Below are positions 8,394 to 17,973 of a stretch of DNA of 64,000 nt, piece by piece (positions within the stretch are counted from its first letter, which is position 1; each line of letters starts with the position of its first letter). This DNA is from Rhodospirillum rubrum ATCC 11170 (GTDB lineage Bacteria > Pseudomonadota > Alphaproteobacteria > Rhodospirillales > Rhodospirillaceae): NCBI RefSeq assembly GCF_000013085.1, contig NC_007643.1, positions 505,001 through 569,000 of the forward strand, read 5' to 3'. A program made the position numbers and the translations under genes. The notes beneath the pieces are model-generated. The model searched no databases. It was not told where the DNA came from and saw only the letters and a program-made list of their open reading frames with translations.

Positions 8394-11138
8394 TTATTGT
8401 CCGTGGATCACGGTACCGCTTGAGCGAAGGGCCCGCGGCGCGGGGGGGGCGACTCGGGGGATGATCACGATGAATGTCGTCCCTTCTCCCGGTGCGCTGT
8501 CAACGCCGATACGTCCGCCAAGGGTGCGATTGGCCAGATTATAGGCGATATGCAGGCCAAGGCCGGATCCGCCGGCGCCACGGGTGGTGGTGAAAAACGG
8601 CTCGAACACCTGATCGCGGACCTCGGGGCTCATGCCCCGGCCGTTATCGGCGATCCGAAGCTCCACCACCTCCTCCTCGGTTTCGCGCGCCGTCACAGTG
8701 ATCTGCCCGGCTCTTTGCGGAAGGAAGGCGTGAGAGAGGGCATTGAGCACGATATTGGCCAGGATCTGGGCCAGGGCGCCGGGATAGCTGTCCAGAATGA
8801 TGCCGGGCGGGATATCGACCGTCACGCGATGGGGAAGCTTGCGCAGACTCGGGCCCAGGCTGATCAGCACCTCGGTGACGTAGTGGCCAAGATCGAAGGT
8901 CCGCCGCTCGTCGCTGGTCTGGTCCACGGCAACTTGCTTGAAGCTTTGGATCAGTTCGGCCGCCCGATTGGCGTTGGAGAGCAAAAGGGTCGACGACTCG
9001 CGCAGGGACTCGAGGAAACCGGCGAAGCGCGAGCGTCGCAAGGTTCCGGCGTCGATCAAGGCGCCGATCGCCTTGGCCTCGTCGGCGATGAACGAGGCGG
9101 CGGTGACGGTGATGCCGACGGGGGTGTTGATCTCATGGGCGATGCCCGCCACCAACTGGCCAAGGGCCGCCATCTTCTCGGCCTCGACCAGATTGCGCTG
9201 GGCGTCCTTGAGGTCGCTCAGGGCCCGTTCGGCCGCTTCCTTGGCTTCGGTCAACTCGGCGCGCGCCTTTTCGCGCTCGGTGATGTCGCGCACGCTCCAC
9301 AGTCGGCCGGCGAGGATTCCGCCGACCTTGAAGGGTGACGAATAGCGCTCGATCAGCCGGCCATCGGCCAGATGGAGTATGTCATAGGCCGTCAGATCGG
9401 GGTCGGCCTCCATTTCCTCGATACGGTCGATGAAATACTGGGGCTCGGCCATCAGCCCGGCAAGCAGGGCCAGCCTTTCATCGCGCGACCGCGGGACGAA
9501 CGCGTCGGGACTGATGCCGACGGTATCATAGTATTTCTGATTGCAGGTGATGATCGCGCCGTCCAGATCGATGACCATCAAGCCATCGGCCGTGGCCTCC
9601 TGGGCGGCGGCGAGCAGGGCGACGAAGCGTTGGCGTTCGGCCTCGATTCGCTGACGTTCGGAAATGTCGCGAAGGCTGAGCACATGGATCTGGCGATCGT
9701 CGCGGAGAATCCCCGCCACGGTGATTTCCCCGGGAAAACTGTCGCCATCGGCGCGGTGGGCGATCACCGCCTGGGGGGCGCCGGCGCTTTCCGCGCCCTC
9801 AAGCGACAGGCGGCCGCCCTCGGCGTCGCTGATCAGAAGGCTCAACTCCTTGCCAATGAGGCCGGGGCCCGGGCCGAATAGCGACTCGGCCGAGCGGCTG
9901 GCGCCGACCACTTCGCCCGTATCCGTGATGGTCAGGATTCCCTCGGGCACGGCGTCAAGAACGGCGCGCAGATAGTCCTGGCTGGCCTTCAGGGCGCCTT
10001 CCCGATCGGCGATGGTGGCGACGAAGATTTTCAACGCCTGCGCCATCTCGCCGATCTCGTCGCGACCAAGGTCGGGCAGGGGGGCGTCCAGTCCCGCCAC
10101 ATGGGCGGCCATGCTTTGGCGCAAGGTCGCCAGCCGTCCCGAGATCGTCCGGTCGGCAAACAGCGCCATAACCAGCGCGCCGCCGACGGCGAGGGCGGCG
10201 ATGGCCAAGAGGATCAGGCTGATGAGGCCAAGGGTGGCGGTCAGCGACCGCCCGTCGGCATTCATGACGGCGGCGGTTTCCGCCGCCAGGGTATCGGCGG
10301 AATAGACGAGACGATTGGCGAATTGGGAATAGGCCACAAGCAGCGCCTCGCATCGCCGCTCGGCCTCCTCCAGCCCGTCGCGGGTGGCGAACAGGCCCTC
10401 GGGGCCCCGAGCCAGGGCCTCGGCGGCGGCGAGCGCGCCTCGCACCTCGCCCGCCCCCTCCCAGGAACCATCGCCCTCACTGTCTCTGGCGGCCATGGTC
10501 AACTCGGCGCCAAAGGCGCTTTCCAGCCAAGCCAATCGCCCGGCGGCGGCCAGGGGAAGGGCCTCGAGGAGGGTGGCGGCGCGTTCGATGGAAACCAGCG
10601 CCATCGCCAACCGCACGGGCTGGTCGTCGGCCGGGGAACTCTTGGCAAGGCGATGGGCCAAAAGAGCGCGGGCCTCGTTCAGGCGGTCGCGGGCTTCGCT
10701 CAGGCGCTCGTCCAGTTTGCGGCGAAGGCCGATGCGCCGGCCGACCCAATGATCAAGGGCCTTGAGGGCTTCGGTCAGATCGGCCTTCTGGGCCTCGAGT
10801 TGCTCAAGAAAGGACCGGTCGGAAACGCGCGGGCGCAAGGCGACGAGCAGCCTATCGAGGTTGGCGATCTGGGTCGAGATCTGCGCCCCGGCCGAGTCCC
10901 TTCCGGCCTGGGTCGAGGCGATCACCATTTGCGGCGCGGCGGCGGCCACGGCCTGGGCGCGATGGGCCAGGGACTGGGCCAGCTCAACGGTCGGCAGACG
11001 GCTTTCAAGAAACGATTTCTGGGCCCGTTCCACCGAGCCGAAGGCCAGCAATCCCATGGCGCTGGCGATGACGGCGAACAGGGCCGCCACGCCAAAAACC
11101 GCCAGGAGACGCATGCGCACGCTAAGGCGCCAAGCCAC
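8394..11138 (-). CDS. Membrane PAS-domain sensor histidine kinase
   Basis: A 914-residue hybrid-type sensor without a receiver. TM1 is at about residues 10-34, then a roughly 260-residue helical periplasmic sensor resembling TorS/NarX-type helical bundles, TM2 at about 300-325, a HAMP domain, and two PAS domains (the second followed by an S-helix-like coiled coil, LTEAKEAAERALSDLKDAQR). The kinase core has ALGQLVAGIAHEINTPVGI with the phospho-accepting His668 and a GHKL ATPase with NIVLNALSHA, DNGRGM and GGSGLGLHIA. The start is GTG at 11138, with AAGGGA 10 nt upstream; an ATG at 11114 is possible. No response regulator is adjacent, so the output is unknown. Confidence 0.9.
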   Translation of the reverse strand: MAWRLSVRMRLLAVFGVAALFAVIASAMGLLAFGSVERAQKSFLESRLPTVELAQSLAHRAQAVAAAAPQMVIASTQAGRDSAGAQISTQIANLDRLLVALRPRVSDRSFLEQLEAQKADLTEALKALDHWVGRRIGLRRKLDERLSEARDRLNEARALLAHRLAKSSPADDQPVRLAMALVSIERAATLLEALPLAAAGRLAWLESAFGAELTMAARDSEGDGSWEGAGEVRGALAAAEALARGPEGLFATRDGLEEAERRCEALLVAYSQFANRLVYSADTLAAETAAVMNADGRSLTATLGLISLILLAIAALAVGGALVMALFADRTISGRLATLRQSMAAHVAGLDAPLPDLGRDEIGEMAQALKIFVATIADREGALKASQDYLRAVLDAVPEGILTITDTGEVVGASRSAESLFGPGPGLIGKELSLLISDAEGGRLSLEGAESAGAPQAVIAHRADGDSFPGEITVAGILRDDRQIHVLSLRDISERQRIEAERQRFVALLAAAQEATADGLMVIDLDGAIITCNQKYYDTVGISPDAFVPRSRDERLALLAGLMAEPQYFIDRIEEMEADPDLTAYDILHLADGRLIERYSSPFKVGGILAGRLWSVRDITEREKARAELTEAKEAAERALSDLKDAQRNLVEAEKMAALGQLVAGIAHEINTPVGITVTAASFIADEAKAIGALIDAGTLRRSRFAGFLESLRESSTLLLSNANRAAELIQSFKQVAVDQTSDERRTFDLGHYVTEVLISLGPSLRKLPHRVTVDIPPGIILDSYPGALAQILANIVLNALSHAFLPQRAGQITVTARETEEEVVELRIADNGRGMSPEVRDQVFEPFFTTTRGAGGSGLGLHIAYNLANRTLGGRIGVDSAPGEGTTFIVIIPRVAPPAPRALRSSGTVIHGQ

Positions 11139-11350
11139 CGTCTGGAAATCCCTTCAAAGACACGCCCAACCTGGGCCCCGGGGGCCCTGAGTCCTCCCCG
11201 GGAAAAGCGAAGATAGTCTGCCCCGCCGGGGCGGCCAACGCCCGAATCATCACGCTTGCGCGGTTTGGTGGCAGCGGCGGTTTGTCGGCCCGCGTACCCT
11301 GTGGTAAGCAGCCCTTCTCGGCTCGTCCGCTCACCCCGGAGCGGCGACCC

Positions 11351-12445
11351 ATGGAGGATTCGGTTCTGACCTCTCGCGCTCTGTGTCGTGGCCTCGCGGT
11401 GGTTCTGGCCATCGGTTTCGCTCTGCTGTCGCCGCTGGCCGGTCGCGCCGAGCAAGCACCGGCGTCCCCGATCTCCGCAGCGGAGGGGGACACCCTTAGG
11501 CAGGTGCGCGAACGGGGGTATCTGACCTGCGGCGTCAATGCCCGGCTGACCGGCTTGGGATCCGTCGACCCCGACGGGGTGTGGCGCGGCTTTGACATCG
11601 ATTATTGCCGGGCGGTGGCGGCGGCCGCCCTTGGCGACAGCGGACGGGTCCGATTCGTTCCCCTGGATATCCGTTCGCGCCTGCTGGCCCTGACCAGCGG
11701 CGAGGTCGATCTGCTGTCGCGCAACACCACCTGGACGTTGGAGCGCGATGCCGGCCAAGGCATCTCGTTCGTTGGCGTCAGTTTATTCGATGGACCGGGG
11801 CTGCTCGCCTGGAAGGATCTTCCCGGCGACGATCTGGCCTCGCTGCCGCCGACGGCCCGTCTCTGCGTCCAAAGCGCGGCGACGGCGGCCCGGGTGCTTC
11901 CCGCCCGCATGGCCGCCGCCGGTTTGTCTTTTACCATTCTGCCCTTTCGCTCGCTGGAAGAGGCGCGCATGGCCTTGTTCACCCGGGCCTGCGACGGTTA
12001 TGTCGCCGATCGCACGGCGCTGGCCTCGCTGGCGACCTTCGAGGCGCCGCGCCCCGACGCCCTGCGCCTGTTGCCCGATCTGTTGGCCGTTGAGCCGCTG
12101 GGGCCGGCGGTGCGCGACGGCGATGCCAATTGGTTCGACATCGCCCGCTGGACCCTGTTCGCCCTGATCAAGGCCGAGGAAGAGGGGTTAAGCCACGATC
12201 GCCTGCCCGCGGTGCTTGAAAGCACCCAGGATCCGGAGCTGCGCCGCTTTCTGGGGCTTGATCCCGGAGTGGGGGCGCCCCTTGGTCTGGACGACGCCTG
12301 GGTCCGCCGGATTGTCAGTCAGGTCGGCACCTACGGCGAGGTCTTCGACCGCAATCTGGGCCAGGGCAGCCCTCTGAAGCTTGAGCGCGGGCCCAATGCC
12401 CTGCGGCGCGACGGCGGGTTGATGGTCGCCCCGCCGTTTTTCTAA
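11351..12445 (+). CDS. General L-amino-acid ABC transporter substrate-binding protein (AapJ/BztA-like)
   Basis: A 364-residue periplasmic binding protein of the polar amino-acid family. Signal peptide: LCRGLAVVLAIGFALLSPLAGRAE. It then shows LRQVRERGYLTCGVN, WRGFDIDYCRAVAAAALGD, LTSGEVDLLSRNTTWTLERD and VRDGDANWFDIARWTLFALI, all characteristic of AapJ/BztA. No permease or ATPase gene is beside it; the neighbours are a sensor kinase (divergent) and an isomerase (convergent). It either serves a transporter encoded elsewhere or acts as a sensor-linked binding protein. The start at 11351 is taken because it gives the signal peptide; an upstream ATG at 11282 adds unrelated residues. Confidence 0.9.
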   Translation: MEDSVLTSRALCRGLAVVLAIGFALLSPLAGRAEQAPASPISAAEGDTLRQVRERGYLTCGVNARLTGLGSVDPDGVWRGFDIDYCRAVAAAALGDSGRVRFVPLDIRSRLLALTSGEVDLLSRNTTWTLERDAGQGISFVGVSLFDGPGLLAWKDLPGDDLASLPPTARLCVQSAATAARVLPARMAAAGLSFTILPFRSLEEARMALFTRACDGYVADRTALASLATFEAPRPDALRLLPDLLAVEPLGPAVRDGDANWFDIARWTLFALIKAEEEGLSHDRLPAVLESTQDPELRRFLGLDPGVGAPLGLDDAWVRRIVSQVGTYGEVFDRNLGQGSPLKLERGPNALRRDGGLMVAPPFF

Positions 12446-12461
12446 TTTCCCGCGCCTGCTT

Positions 12462-13433
12462 CTAATTCACCGCGCGGGCGGCGCTGGCGCAATAGGCGCG
12501 GGCCCGGAGCAGGCTGTCGGCCGCCGTCGCGTCGTCGTGCTTTTCCAAGCCGATTTCCAGGGCGACGGTGATCGCCCCGGCCAGCGGCAGGCGGGGAAGC
12601 ACGGTTTCGAAGGGGGCGTCGCCCCAGCCCAAAGGCAGGTGAAGATCGCCCTCGCCAAACACCCTGGCCTCGCCGGGGAACAGTCCGCTCATGGTCTGGA
12701 CCCGCCCCAGGCTGTCATGGAGATGCAGGTGGGCGGTCAGCGGCGCCAGGGCGGCCAGACGGTCGGTCAGATCCCAGCCGAAATGGCGCGCGGCGATATG
12801 GGCGTGGCTGAAGTCGATGGTGGCGCGCAAGGCCGGATGATCGACGGCCCGCACCTGGGCGGCGATCGAGAGCGGATCGAGGCCGTGGTTGGTCATGCCG
12901 CCGCTCAGCGACTCAAGGGTCGGCGGCATATTCTCCAGGGCGACGATGAGCCCGTGGGCTTCGGCCGCCTCGGCCATGCGGCGCAGGCCCTCTTGTTCCA
13001 AAGCCATCAGGTCATCGCGCCGCGCGGCGAAGCGGGCGGTCTCGATCCAGGCCGTATGAACGACCAGGGTGCGGGCGCCCAGGGCGGTGGCGACATCGAC
13101 CGAGGCCTTGGCCACGGCGTGGTGCGCCGACGCATGGTCGGTATCCATGAATGACATCGACAAGACGCCGTGGACGGTGACGGCCAATTGGCGGCGGGCG
13201 ACCAGTCGACGGATGGCATCGAGTCGCGGGCCGATGATCCGACCGCCGACAAGGCAGCCGAGCGCCGTCAGATTCAATTCCACGCCATCGGCGCCCAAAG
13301 TGGCGATGCGCCCCAACTGCCGGTCCAGACGGTCAAGATCGCCTTCGGCCAGGGTGAAGCCGATGGTCGCCTTGGGCGGAGTAGGGGACAGGGCGGCGGG
13401 CTGGGAAACAACGGGCGCGACGGAATGGGGCAT
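12462..13433 (-). CDS. Sugar phosphate isomerase/epimerase family TIM-barrel protein
   Basis: A 323-residue protein of the AP-endonuclease-2/xylose-isomerase-like fold. It shows LGADGVELNL, VTVHGVLSMSF, LVVHTAWIE, VALENMPP with the usual metal-ligand Glu, ATIDFSHAHIAA, LHLHDS and VALEIGLEKHD, which match the metal-binding strand ends of the family (Glu, Asp/His, His, Glu). The substrate is unknown. Family members act on sugars, inosose or hydroxypyruvate, and nothing nearby narrows this. It converges with the amino-acid binding protein gene and lies divergent from the chemoreceptor gene. Confidence 0.8.
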   Translation of the reverse strand: MPHSVAPVVSQPAALSPTPPKATIGFTLAEGDLDRLDRQLGRIATLGADGVELNLTALGCLVGGRIIGPRLDAIRRLVARRQLAVTVHGVLSMSFMDTDHASAHHAVAKASVDVATALGARTLVVHTAWIETARFAARRDDLMALEQEGLRRMAEAAEAHGLIVALENMPPTLESLSGGMTNHGLDPLSIAAQVRAVDHPALRATIDFSHAHIAARHFGWDLTDRLAALAPLTAHLHLHDSLGRVQTMSGLFPGEARVFGEGDLHLPLGWGDAPFETVLPRLPLAGAITVALEIGLEKHDDATAADSLLRARAYCASAARAVN

Positions 13434-13507
13434 GACCAGGAAACTCGGATGAAGAGGAGAGGGGAGAAGGCGATCATAAGCCGGTCGGGCGCGGCGAACG
13501 ACCCCGA

Positions 13508-13540
13508 AGAGACCTCTTTGTTAGAAGGGTCTTTTTTTAT
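13508..13540 (+). terminator. Terminator-like hairpin before the chemoreceptor gene
   Basis: AGACC and GGGTCT arms with an inner TCT/AGA pairing, followed by T7. It points rightward in a divergent gap where no rightward gene ends. It may be a leader attenuator for the chemoreceptor gene or a stop for a small unannotated transcript. Confidence 0.5.
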
Positions 13541-13603
13541 GCAACCCCTGGTGATCGCCCTCTATGATGGCGATCGGGCAGACAGGGCAGAGGGGATGGC
13601 GTC

Positions 13604-15565
13604 ATGGGGGTCTTTCACCGCGCGGGCATCGCGTTCCAGATCACTTTGGTCGCGGTGGTGGCGGTGGTCGGCTTCCTGGCCGTTGGCGCGGTATTTTTCG
13701 CCAATCAAACGCGCCTTGAGCGCTATCGGCAAGAAGCCGGCGCGGCGGCGGTGGCGGCCGATCTGACCGCCGATCTGAGCGCCGCCCTGGTCGAGGCCCG
13801 CAAACGCGAAGGGTTGTTCCTGCTCCGCCCCGCCGAGGCCGAGATCACCGCCCATGGCGCCATGTTGACCAAGGCGGCGGAGGCCTTGACGGCGCTTGAT
13901 CGGGCTTTGGCCGGGCGGGCCGAGGCCGGGCGGATGAGCGCGGTGCGCCAGGGCGTGGGCGAGGGGGGCGAGGGATTTGGCCGATTGGTCGCGCTCCTGC
14001 GCAAGGTCGGCTTTTCCGACGAGGGCGGCCTGCGTCTGCGGTTGGGCCAATCGGTGCGGGCGGTCGAGGCGGCGGTGGAGGAATACGCCGACGATAACCT
14101 GATGGTGCCGCTGCTGACCATGCGGCGGGCGGAAAAGGATTTTCTGCTGTCGCTGCGACCCGGCTTCATCGATGAGTTCGCCAAGGCCCGCGACAAGGTT
14201 CTGGCCCTGCTTGAATGGTCGAACCTGCCCGCCGATCAGGTGCCTCGGGCGCGGGCGCTGATCACCACCTATTCCGCCGATTTCGCCGAGCTGGCGCGGA
14301 GTCGCCAGGAACTGGAGGGCGAGATCGCCCGGCAGGCGGCGCTCTACGAGCGGCTTGATCCCCAGGTGCGCGAACTTGCCCAAGCCCTGGAGGCGCGACG
14401 GGGCGAGGCCGAGGCGGCGGCGCGCCGCGCCGGCGTCGAAACCGGTCGGCTGATGCTGGGCGCGATGATCGGCGCGCCGTTGCTGGTGGTTCTGGCCGGC
14501 CTGGCCCTGGCGCGGCGTATCCAGGCGCCGCTGGCGGCGATCACCGCGGCGATGACCGCCCTGGCCGGCGGCGATCGCGCCCGGGCCATTCCCGAGACCG
14601 ACCGGCGCAACGAGATCGGCGCCATGGCCCGGGCGGTGGCGACCTTCAAGGACGCCATGGTCGCCGCCGAGGCCCTGGCCCAGGAACAGGCCGCCCAAGA
14701 GCGCGCCCGGGGGGAGCGGGCCGAACGTCTCGCCGCCCTGACCCGGCGTTTCGAGCAGTCGGTGGGCGGCCGTCTGGGGGCGGTCGATGACGCTTTGGCG
14801 GGGATGGACGGAACCGGCAAGGCCATGCAGGGCGCGGCCGAAACCGTGGCCGATCACTCCCGGGCGGTGGCGAGCGCCTCGGCCCAGGCCTCGGCCAATG
14901 TGCGGACCGTGGCCGAGGCCGCCGCCGCCCTGGGCGCGTCGATCAGCGAGGTCGCCGCCCAGATGGACCGCCAGTCGACGGAGGCCGAACGGGCGGAAAG
15001 CCGCATGGATCAGGCCAATGCCCTGATGGAGGGCCTGTCGGCTTCGGCCGGGCGCATCGGCGAGGTGGTGACGCTGATCGCCGATATCGCCAGCCAAACC
15101 AATCTTCTGGCGCTTAACGCCACGATCGAGGCGGCGCGGGCGGGCGAAGCCGGCAAGGGCTTCGCCGTGGTCGCCGGCGAGGTCAAGACCCTGGCGACGC
15201 AGACCGGTCGGGCGACCGGCGACATCGCCGCCCAGGTCGCCGAGGTGCAACGGGCGACCGCCGCCGCCCTGGACGCCATCGCCCGGGTTGGCGAAAGCTT
15301 CGCCGGCATCCGCGCCGTCTCGGTGGCGATCACCGCCGCCGTCGACGCCCAGCGTGCCGCCACGGCCGAGATCGGGCGCAATGTGGACGAGGCGGCGATG
15401 GGCACCCGGCAGGTTGACGGCGGCATCGATCGGGTGCGTGACGCCGCCGAACAGGCGCGCCGCGCCGCCGCCGATGTCCGCGCCGCCGCCGCCGCCCTGA
15501 CCGAGCAATCGGGCGGGCTGCACGCCGAGGTTGGCGGTTTCCTGGCCGAGGTTCAGAGCGTGTAG
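13604..15565 (+). CDS. Methyl-accepting chemotaxis protein
   Basis: A 653-residue chemoreceptor: TM1 at residues 10-33, a roughly 240-residue periplasmic helical sensor, TM2 around residues 280-300 ([20 protein letters not shown]), a HAMP domain starting [14 protein letters not shown], and a cytoplasmic signalling domain. The hairpin tip reads [20 protein letters not shown] followed by [15 protein letters not shown], the CheA/CheW contact region. The sensor contains [16 protein letters not shown] and [13 protein letters not shown], which look like the two-helix modules of HBM-type sensors that bind organic acids (inference). The coding sequence is extremely GC- and Ala-rich, as in its neighbours. 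No che genes are adjacent. Confidence 0.92.
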   Translation: MGVFHRAGIAFQITLVAVVAVVGFLAVGAVFFANQTRLERYRQEAGAAAVAADLTADLSAALVEARKREGLFLLRPAEAEITAHGAMLTKAAEALTALDRALAGRAEAGRMSAVRQGVGEGGEGFGRLVALLRKVGFSDEGGLRLRLGQSVRAVEAAVEEYADDNLMVPLLTMRRAEKDFLLSLRPGFIDEFAKARDKVLALLEWSNLPADQVPRARALITTYSADFAELARSRQELEGEIARQAALYERLDPQVRELAQALEARRGEAEAAARRAGVETGRLMLGAMIGAPLLVVLAGLALARRIQAPLAAITAAMTALAGGDRARAIPETDRRNEIGAMARAVATFKDAMVAAEALAQEQAAQERARGERAERLAALTRRFEQSVGGRLGAVDDALAGMDGTGKAMQGAAETVADHSRAVASASAQASANVRTVAEAAAALGASISEVAAQMDRQSTEAERAESRMDQANALMEGLSASAGRIGEVVTLIADIASQTNLLALNATIEAARAGEAGKGFAVVAGEVKTLATQTGRATGDIAAQVAEVQRATAAALDAIARVGESFAGIRAVSVAITAAVDAQRAATAEIGRNVDEAAMGTRQVDGGIDRVRDAAEQARRAAADVRAAAAALTEQSGGLHAEVGGFLAEVQSV

Positions 15566-15587
15566 TCTCGGCGCGTGAGAAGGGGGG

Positions 15588-17024
15588 TTAGGGCGCGGGC
15601 GGCAGCACCTTGCCCGGGTTCATCAGGTTGCGCGGATCGAAGGCGGCCTTGATCGCGCGCATCATCTCAAGCTCGACCGGAGCCTTGTAGCGGGCCAGTT
15701 CGGCGGTCTTGAGCTGGCCGATGCCATGCTCGGCGCTGATCGATCCCTCCATGGCGTCGACGATATCGTGGACGATGCGGTTCATCGGCGCCCAGAGCGC
15801 CAGGAAGGCCGCGCGGTCCATGCCCGGCGGCTGGGTGAGATTGAAGTGGATATTGCCATCGCCGATATGGCCGAAGGGGCAGGGACGGATGCCGGGCAGG
15901 GCCCGTTCCACCGCCGCCGAAGCTTCGGTGATGAATTCGACGACGCGCGAGATCGGCACGCTGACGTCGTGCTTGATCGAGGCGCCTTCAAACTTCTGCG
16001 CCTCCGAAAGCCCCTCGCGCAGGCGCCAGAGGGCGGCTTGTTGCTCCAGGCTGCCCGCCAGCACGGCATCGCTGATAATGCCCTCGTCAAAGGCGCCGGC
16101 CAGCAGGCCTTCCAGGGTCGCGCCCAGGCCGCTCTCGTCGTTGTCGCCGGCCTCGCGCGAGGAACTGAGCTCGATCAGGGCATACCAGGGGGCGGGATCG
16201 GCCAAGGGATCGCGGCAGCCCGGCATATGGCGGACGGCCATCTCCAGCCCCAGGCGGGGGATCAGTTCGAAGGCGGTGACGCTGTCGCCGCTGCGCTTGC
16301 GCGCCAGACTGAGCAGACGGGGGGCCGCCCCCAGGTCGGACAGGGCGCAGAGCGCGGTGGCGCTTTCGCGCGGCGCCGGAAACAGCTTGAGCACGGCGCC
16401 GGTGATGATGCCCAGCGTGCCCTCGGCGCCGATGAACATCTGACGCAGGGCGTAACCGGTGTTGTCCTTGGCCAGGGCGGTCATGCCGTTCCAGACGCGG
16501 CCGTCGGCGAGAACGACCTCCAGCCCCAGGCACAACTCGCGGGCGTTGCCATAGCGCAGCACGCCGACGCCGCCGGCGTTGGACGACAGATTGCCGCCGA
16601 TCTGGCAACTGCCCTCGGCGGCCAGCGACAGCGGGAACAGGCACCCAGCCTCGCGCGCGGCGCGCTGCACCTCGGCCAGCACGCAGCCGGCGTCCACGGC
16701 GATCCGGTAGTTCTCGGCGTCGATCCAGCGCAAGCGGTTCATCCGCCCCAGGGAGACCACCAAGTCATCGCCGCTGGCGACGCCGCCGCCGACCAGCCCG
16801 GTATTGCCGCCCTGGGGCACGATGGCGACGCCGGCCTCGGCGCAAAGCCCAACGACCTGGGCGACCTGGGCGGTATCAAGGGGCCTCGCCACCGCCTGGG
16901 CCGTCCCCTGGAACAGACCGCGCTGCTCGGCCAGATAGGGGCCGAGATCCGAAGGATCGGTCAGCAGGCCATGGGGCCCAAGAACGGCGGCCAAACGATC
17001 AAGCAGGGCGATAGGCAAGGGCAC
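15588..17024 (-). CDS. FAD-binding oxidoreductase, D-2-hydroxyacid dehydrogenase type
   Basis: A 478-residue flavoprotein of the GlcD/D2HGDH/D-lactate dehydrogenase group. The FAD-binding domain shows VPQGGNTGLVGGGV, GSCQIGGNLSSNAGGVGVLRYG and GAEGTLGIITGAVLKLFP; the C-terminal substrate domain has FGHIGDGNIHFNL (metal and substrate His) and EHGIGQLK. Such enzymes oxidise D-2-hydroxyacids, passing electrons to an electron-transfer flavoprotein or quinone. The start is GTG at 17024 with AAGGATG upstream. It has no operon partner, so glycolate, D-lactate and D-2-hydroxyglutarate remain possible substrates; the SSNAGG-type single-subunit form favours D-2-hydroxyglutarate dehydrogenase. Confidence 0.88.
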   Translation of the reverse strand: MPLPIALLDRLAAVLGPHGLLTDPSDLGPYLAEQRGLFQGTAQAVARPLDTAQVAQVVGLCAEAGVAIVPQGGNTGLVGGGVASGDDLVVSLGRMNRLRWIDAENYRIAVDAGCVLAEVQRAAREAGCLFPLSLAAEGSCQIGGNLSSNAGGVGVLRYGNARELCLGLEVVLADGRVWNGMTALAKDNTGYALRQMFIGAEGTLGIITGAVLKLFPAPRESATALCALSDLGAAPRLLSLARKRSGDSVTAFELIPRLGLEMAVRHMPGCRDPLADPAPWYALIELSSSREAGDNDESGLGATLEGLLAGAFDEGIISDAVLAGSLEQQAALWRLREGLSEAQKFEGASIKHDVSVPISRVVEFITEASAAVERALPGIRPCPFGHIGDGNIHFNLTQPPGMDRAAFLALWAPMNRIVHDIVDAMEGSISAEHGIGQLKTAELARYKAPVELEMMRAIKAAFDPRNLMNPGKVLPPAP

Positions 17025-17117
17025 AAGCGGACATCCTTCAAAAGGCGGGGGGAAGGGGCTCTGGCTTATGGACGACGAGGATAGGTCGTTTTTTCGGACC
17101 TCGGTGGGCTATCGAGG

Positions 17118-17747
17118 TCACGATCTGCGAAATCTGTCGCGGGATAATCCGACATCAATGGAACCCCAGCATTTCTGGGATAGGAGGGCCCCTTTTGGGG
17201 GGAAGGCGGCGTGAATAACCTTTATGCCTTTTGTGTGTAAATACTCGGCAACTGGGACGAAATCTCTGTCTGCGGAAACAAGAACGGCAATATCAAATGC
17301 ATTTTCCCAGGCAAGAGAGATCATATCGGTGACGATGGCCGTATCAACTCCCTTTTCCTCCGTACCACGCATGTCGTTTCCGCAGTATGGGCATTTTCCA
17401 ATAACTTTATAACAAATAGGACACTTCGGTCCGGACATCTTTTTTTGCCGATCGACAAATTTGATGCTTACGCCTGGAAATGTTTCAAGCTTGGTTTTAA
17501 CCCATTTGCGCAGATTGGCATCGCCCTTGCCATCGAAGGATCCATAGACGCGCATCCCCCTATATTCCGTCGAAGCCGAGGGATCCACCTGATAACCGGC
17601 TTCCTTTGTGAGAACATAGGGAAGGGCTTTCCAATCGCAGGGAAAAGCCTCCTCGACCGTTTTCATCGACAGGGTGAAATTCCAGAAATCGACGAAGATC
17701 ATGCAGCGATATCGGAAAGGACCGCTCGTCTCGACCGGATCGTGCAT
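17118..17747 (-). CDS. NYN-domain (LabA/DUF88-like) protein with zinc ribbon
   Basis: A 209-residue PIN-like nuclease-fold protein. Acidic motifs include MIFVDFWNFTLSM (first Asp and Asn), EKGVDTAIVTDMISLAW (central Asp pair) and VLVSADRDFVPVAEYL (Asp-x-Asp). Between the strands sits a C-x2-C-x6-C-x2-C motif, CPICYKVIGKCPYCG, probably a zinc ribbon. NYN proteins are thought to be metal-dependent ribonucleases. The start at 17747 has GGGAGAG upstream; a longer frame up to 17888 has no ribosome site. Base composition is clearly lower in GC than the genes on either side, suggesting transfer. It stands alone between two housekeeping genes. Confidence 0.8.
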   Translation of the reverse strand: MHDPVETSGPFRYRCMIFVDFWNFTLSMKTVEEAFPCDWKALPYVLTKEAGYQVDPSASTEYRGMRVYGSFDGKGDANLRKWVKTKLETFPGVSIKFVDRQKKMSGPKCPICYKVIGKCPYCGNDMRGTEEKGVDTAIVTDMISLAWENAFDIAVLVSADRDFVPVAEYLHTKGIKVIHAAFPPKGALLSQKCWGSIDVGLSRDRFRRS

Positions 17748-17973
17748 GGCTCTCTCCCTGGGTTTCACAAGGAAGAGTAGCGGACTGCGGTACCGGAAAC
17801 AATACAGGGGCGCACAAGGCGCCCCTGGGGTCTCAATGCTCGCTTCCGCATTCGAAGGCGTCGGAGCGAGGGGTCTCAATGGTCCCAATATGGATCAGGC
17901 CGAGAGAAGGTCAATGAAATTTTGGCTCTGCGAAACACCGGGCCGCAGGGTTGGCGAACTCCAAAGGATACCT

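Noticed and set aside
13562-15523. 653-codon open frame antisense to the chemoreceptor
   Set aside because: His/Gly/Arg-rich mirror of an Ala-rich gene; the sense strand has a perfect chemoreceptor tip.
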